Of a stretch of 5,297 bases of DNA, positions 4,130-5,297 are shown one piece after another (positions within the stretch are counted from its first letter, which is position 1; each line of letters opens with the position of its first letter). The notes below the pieces were generated by a model. The model did no database searches, was not told the DNA's origin, and was given only the letters and a program-made list of their open reading frames with translations. The DNA is taken from positions 1 through 5,297 of the forward strand of contig CAYZZT010000045.1 in NCBI GenBank assembly GCA_964483025.1, read 5' to 3'. The DNA comes from CAIZIN01 sp964483025. GTDB lineage: Bacteria > Patescibacteriota > Minisyncoccia > Phycocordibacterales > CAIZIN01. The translations under genes were made by a program, and so were the position numbers.

Positions 4130-4503
4130 TAACGTTTAATTTCCTTCTTATACTCCGAGATAGAATTCACAAAAAATGAAACCTGCCCTTTGTTTGTGGG
4201 AACACTTCTGCCTTTAATCATATCAACATGCTTTCCATATCGTTTATATAAATAAACATGAACCACAGAAACCAAATGAAGGATTTTCACTGGAATATTT
4301 TTTATAAAAGCTATTGAACTATGCTCTTTTGAAACAATAAAAATTTTTGTTTTTGAATACCACAAATGAGCAAATTTATCAATTTTATTTCTCCAACGTA
4401 TAAATATAAAATCCCTTCCCGTCTTAAGCTCAAAAAGCTTAACTAGGATCATGGAGAGCATTCCAAGACAAGATAAAATAAAAATTGTTAGTGAAAATAT
4501 CAT
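4129..4503 (-). CDS. Small basic membrane-anchored protein of unknown function, downstream of tsf
   Basis: 124 residues; I do not recognise a named family. One hydrophobic N-terminal segment (2-22, IFSLTIFILSCLGMLSMILV) is followed by a basic region rich in Lys, Arg and aromatics, with a second moderately hydrophobic stretch (about 68-87, KNIPVKILHLVSVVHVYLYK) that could be amphipathic. The C-terminus reads MIKGRS...KGQVSFFVNSISEYKKEIKR. The probable topology is a single anchor with a basic cytoplasmic part, judged from charge only. Its ATG follows the tsf stop codon after 2 bases, so it is surely co-transcribed and probably translationally coupled to tsf. A hairpin terminator follows. This suggests a role linked to growth or translation at the membrane, but nothing direct supports one. 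Confidence 0.75.
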   Translation of the reverse strand: MIFSLTIFILSCLGMLSMILVKLFELKTGRDFIFIRWRNKIDKFAHLWYSKTKIFIVSKEHSSIAFIKNIPVKILHLVSVVHVYLYKRYGKHVDMIKGRSVPTNKGQVSFFVNSISEYKKEIKR

Positions 4504-4505
4504 GA

Positions 4506-5096
4506 TTAGTTCTCAAGTGCTCCAAAACGCACAAAACGAATAATCTCAGTTTTTTCTCCAAATTTTTGAACTGCAGATTCTAGGAGTTGATTAATTGTAA
4601 TTTCCGAGTTTTTAATGAATTCTTGTTCCAACAAAACTTTTTCTTTAAAATAAGAGTCAAGCTTCCCTTGAAGAATTTTCTCTTTCATTTCTTCTGGCTT
4701 CCCTTCTACCTCTGGAAGAAAAACCTCTTTTGCCTTTTCAATTTCATCTGCTGTTATATCATCTTTCTTTAGATATTTAGGTTTCTGAGCTGCAATATGC
4801 ATAGCAATATCGTAGGCCATTGTTTTAAAGCCATCATTTTTTGCAACGAAATCTGTCTCGCAGGCAATCTCAACCATTGCGCCAACAGTACCTGAAGCAT
4901 GAATGTATGCAGAAATCATAGAAGCATTTAATGTTCTTTCTCCTTTCTTAGCGGCAAGCTCAGCTCCTTTTTTTGAAAGGATAATCATAGCTTTTTCCAT
5001 GTCTCCCCCTGCCTCCTCAAGAGCTTTCTTGCATTGCATAACTGAAATGCTTGTTTTATCCCGTAATTCTTTGACCTGTTCAATTGTAATTTCCAT
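4506..5096 (-). CDS. tsf: Translation elongation factor Ts (EF-Ts)
   Basis: EF-Ts releases GDP from EF-Tu so that it can bind GTP and carry aminoacyl-tRNA again; it acts in the cytoplasm. 196 residues, the short form of the family (E. coli has about 283). The N-terminal UBA-like domain (about 4-40) shows VKELRDKTSISVMQCKKALEEAGGD, where SIS replaces the common GAG. The signature EIACETDFVAKN (76-87) carries the TDFVAKN loop that inserts into the EF-Tu nucleotide site. The C-terminal core includes LLEQEFIKN (155-163) and ends IRFVRFGALEN. The start at 5096 is the first Met and fits family N-termini. rpsB, the usual upstream partner, is not in the 200 bases upstream; instead tsf has its own extended -10 promoter. 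No Shine-Dalgarno is present. A small membrane-protein gene follows by 2 bases. Confidence 0.97.
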   Translation of the reverse strand: MEITIEQVKELRDKTSISVMQCKKALEEAGGDMEKAMIILSKKGAELAAKKGERTLNASMISAYIHASGTVGAMVEIACETDFVAKNDGFKTMAYDIAMHIAAQKPKYLKKDDITADEIEKAKEVFLPEVEGKPEEMKEKILQGKLDSYFKEKVLLEQEFIKNSEITINQLLESAVQKFGEKTEIIRFVRFGALEN

Positions 5097-5113
5097 ATAT
5101 TTTTTGTGTACTA

Positions 5114-5122
5114 ATTATACCA
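5114..5122 (-). promoter_or_regulatory. Extended -10 promoter of tsf
   Basis: On the minus strand TGG-TATAAT (5122-5114) is a perfect extended -10, 17 bases before the ATG at 5096. No good -35 is seen, which extended -10 promoters can tolerate. The predicted leader is about 10 bases of A-rich sequence without a ribosome binding site. Confidence 0.6.
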
Positions 5123-5181
5123 ATAAAATAAGAATAAATAAACTATAATAACCTCGATTGGCTCTATCTCTTTGTATTGCC

Positions 5182-5201
5182 ATCCTCGCAAATGCGAGGA
5201 T
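5182..5201. repeat. Intergenic hairpin repeat, ATCCTCGC type
   Basis: ATCCTCGCA (5182-5190) and TGCGAGGAT (5193-5201) form a perfect 9-bp inverted repeat with 2 bases between. It lies upstream of the tsf promoter. No T-run follows on either strand, so it looks more like a palindromic repeat than a terminator. Confidence 0.65.
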
Positions 5202-5228
5202 CCATGTTAATTCATTTTTTAAGACTGG

Positions 5229-5248
5229 ATTCCCGCCTCCGCGGGAAT
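5229..5248. repeat. Intergenic hairpin repeat, ATTCCCGC type
   Basis: ATTCCCGC (5229-5236) and GCGGGAAT (5241-5248) form a perfect 8-bp stem around CTCC, followed by GACA. The ATTCCC...GGGAAT ends are those of widespread bacterial repeats such as Neisseria dRS3. A TCCTAGGA palindrome lies at 5258-5265. The rest of 5249-5297 shows nothing more than degenerate ATTCATTCGTGTCATTCG sequence at the edge. Confidence 0.65.
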
Positions 5249-5297
5249 GACATAAAATCCTAGGAGTGTGAAGACCAGAATTCATTCGTGTCATTCG

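Noticed and set aside
4587..5148. Plus-strand ORFs at 4587-4772 and 4903-5148
   Set aside because: They are antisense shadows of tsf.

Overview
This AT-rich window looks like a Patescibacteria (Candidate Phyla Radiation) genome, probably Parcubacteria-like. That is an inference from the gene set: a very short PheS with no N-terminal coiled coil, a 196-residue EF-Ts, a single-span PEGA-domain surface protein, a lone PemK/MazF-type protein, start codons without Shine-Dalgarno sequences, and a tRNA with no encoded CCA.

Layout, left to right. Bases 1-239 (minus) are the 5' end of pheS, which runs off the window. It overlaps by 14 bases the end of a PEGA-domain membrane-anchored protein (226-1170, minus). 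Bases 1171-1301 hold a PEGA promoter candidate, a hairpin repeat and low-complexity sequence that runs into a 100-N assembly gap (1302-1401). The gap hides the 3' end of a membrane-embedded family 2 glycosyltransferase (1402-2942, minus). Bases 2943-3084 carry back-to-back promoters and a GC-rich hairpin. A PemK-like toxin gene follows (3085-3477, minus). Bases 3478-3778 hold two perfect palindromes, a plus-strand promoter and a duplicated tRNA 5' end. tRNA-Thr(UGU) is at 3779-3851 (plus), followed by about 200 bases of tRNA-derived inverted and direct partial copies and hairpins. On the minus strand, tsf (4506-5096) and a small membrane protein (4129-4503) form a two-gene operon ending at a hairpin terminator near 4051-4079. 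Bases 5123-5297 hold only hairpin repeats.

Three genes serve translation (pheS, tRNA-Thr, tsf) and two concern the cell surface (PEGA protein, glycosyltransferase). No multi-gene defence or metabolic system is visible.

The most unusual content is small palindromic DNA. A 53-bp element with TAAAAC/GTTTTA ends and GTCC direct repeats sits inside pheS and adds exactly 19 codons; removing it in silico restores a normal-looking PheS start. The tRNA-Thr locus has a 13-bp direct repeat of the tRNA 5' end around 119 bp, and downstream inverted and direct copies of tRNA segments that keep the tRNA's internal spacing, one interrupted by a hairpin. Several promoters lie so close to their start codons that the mRNAs are probably leaderless.
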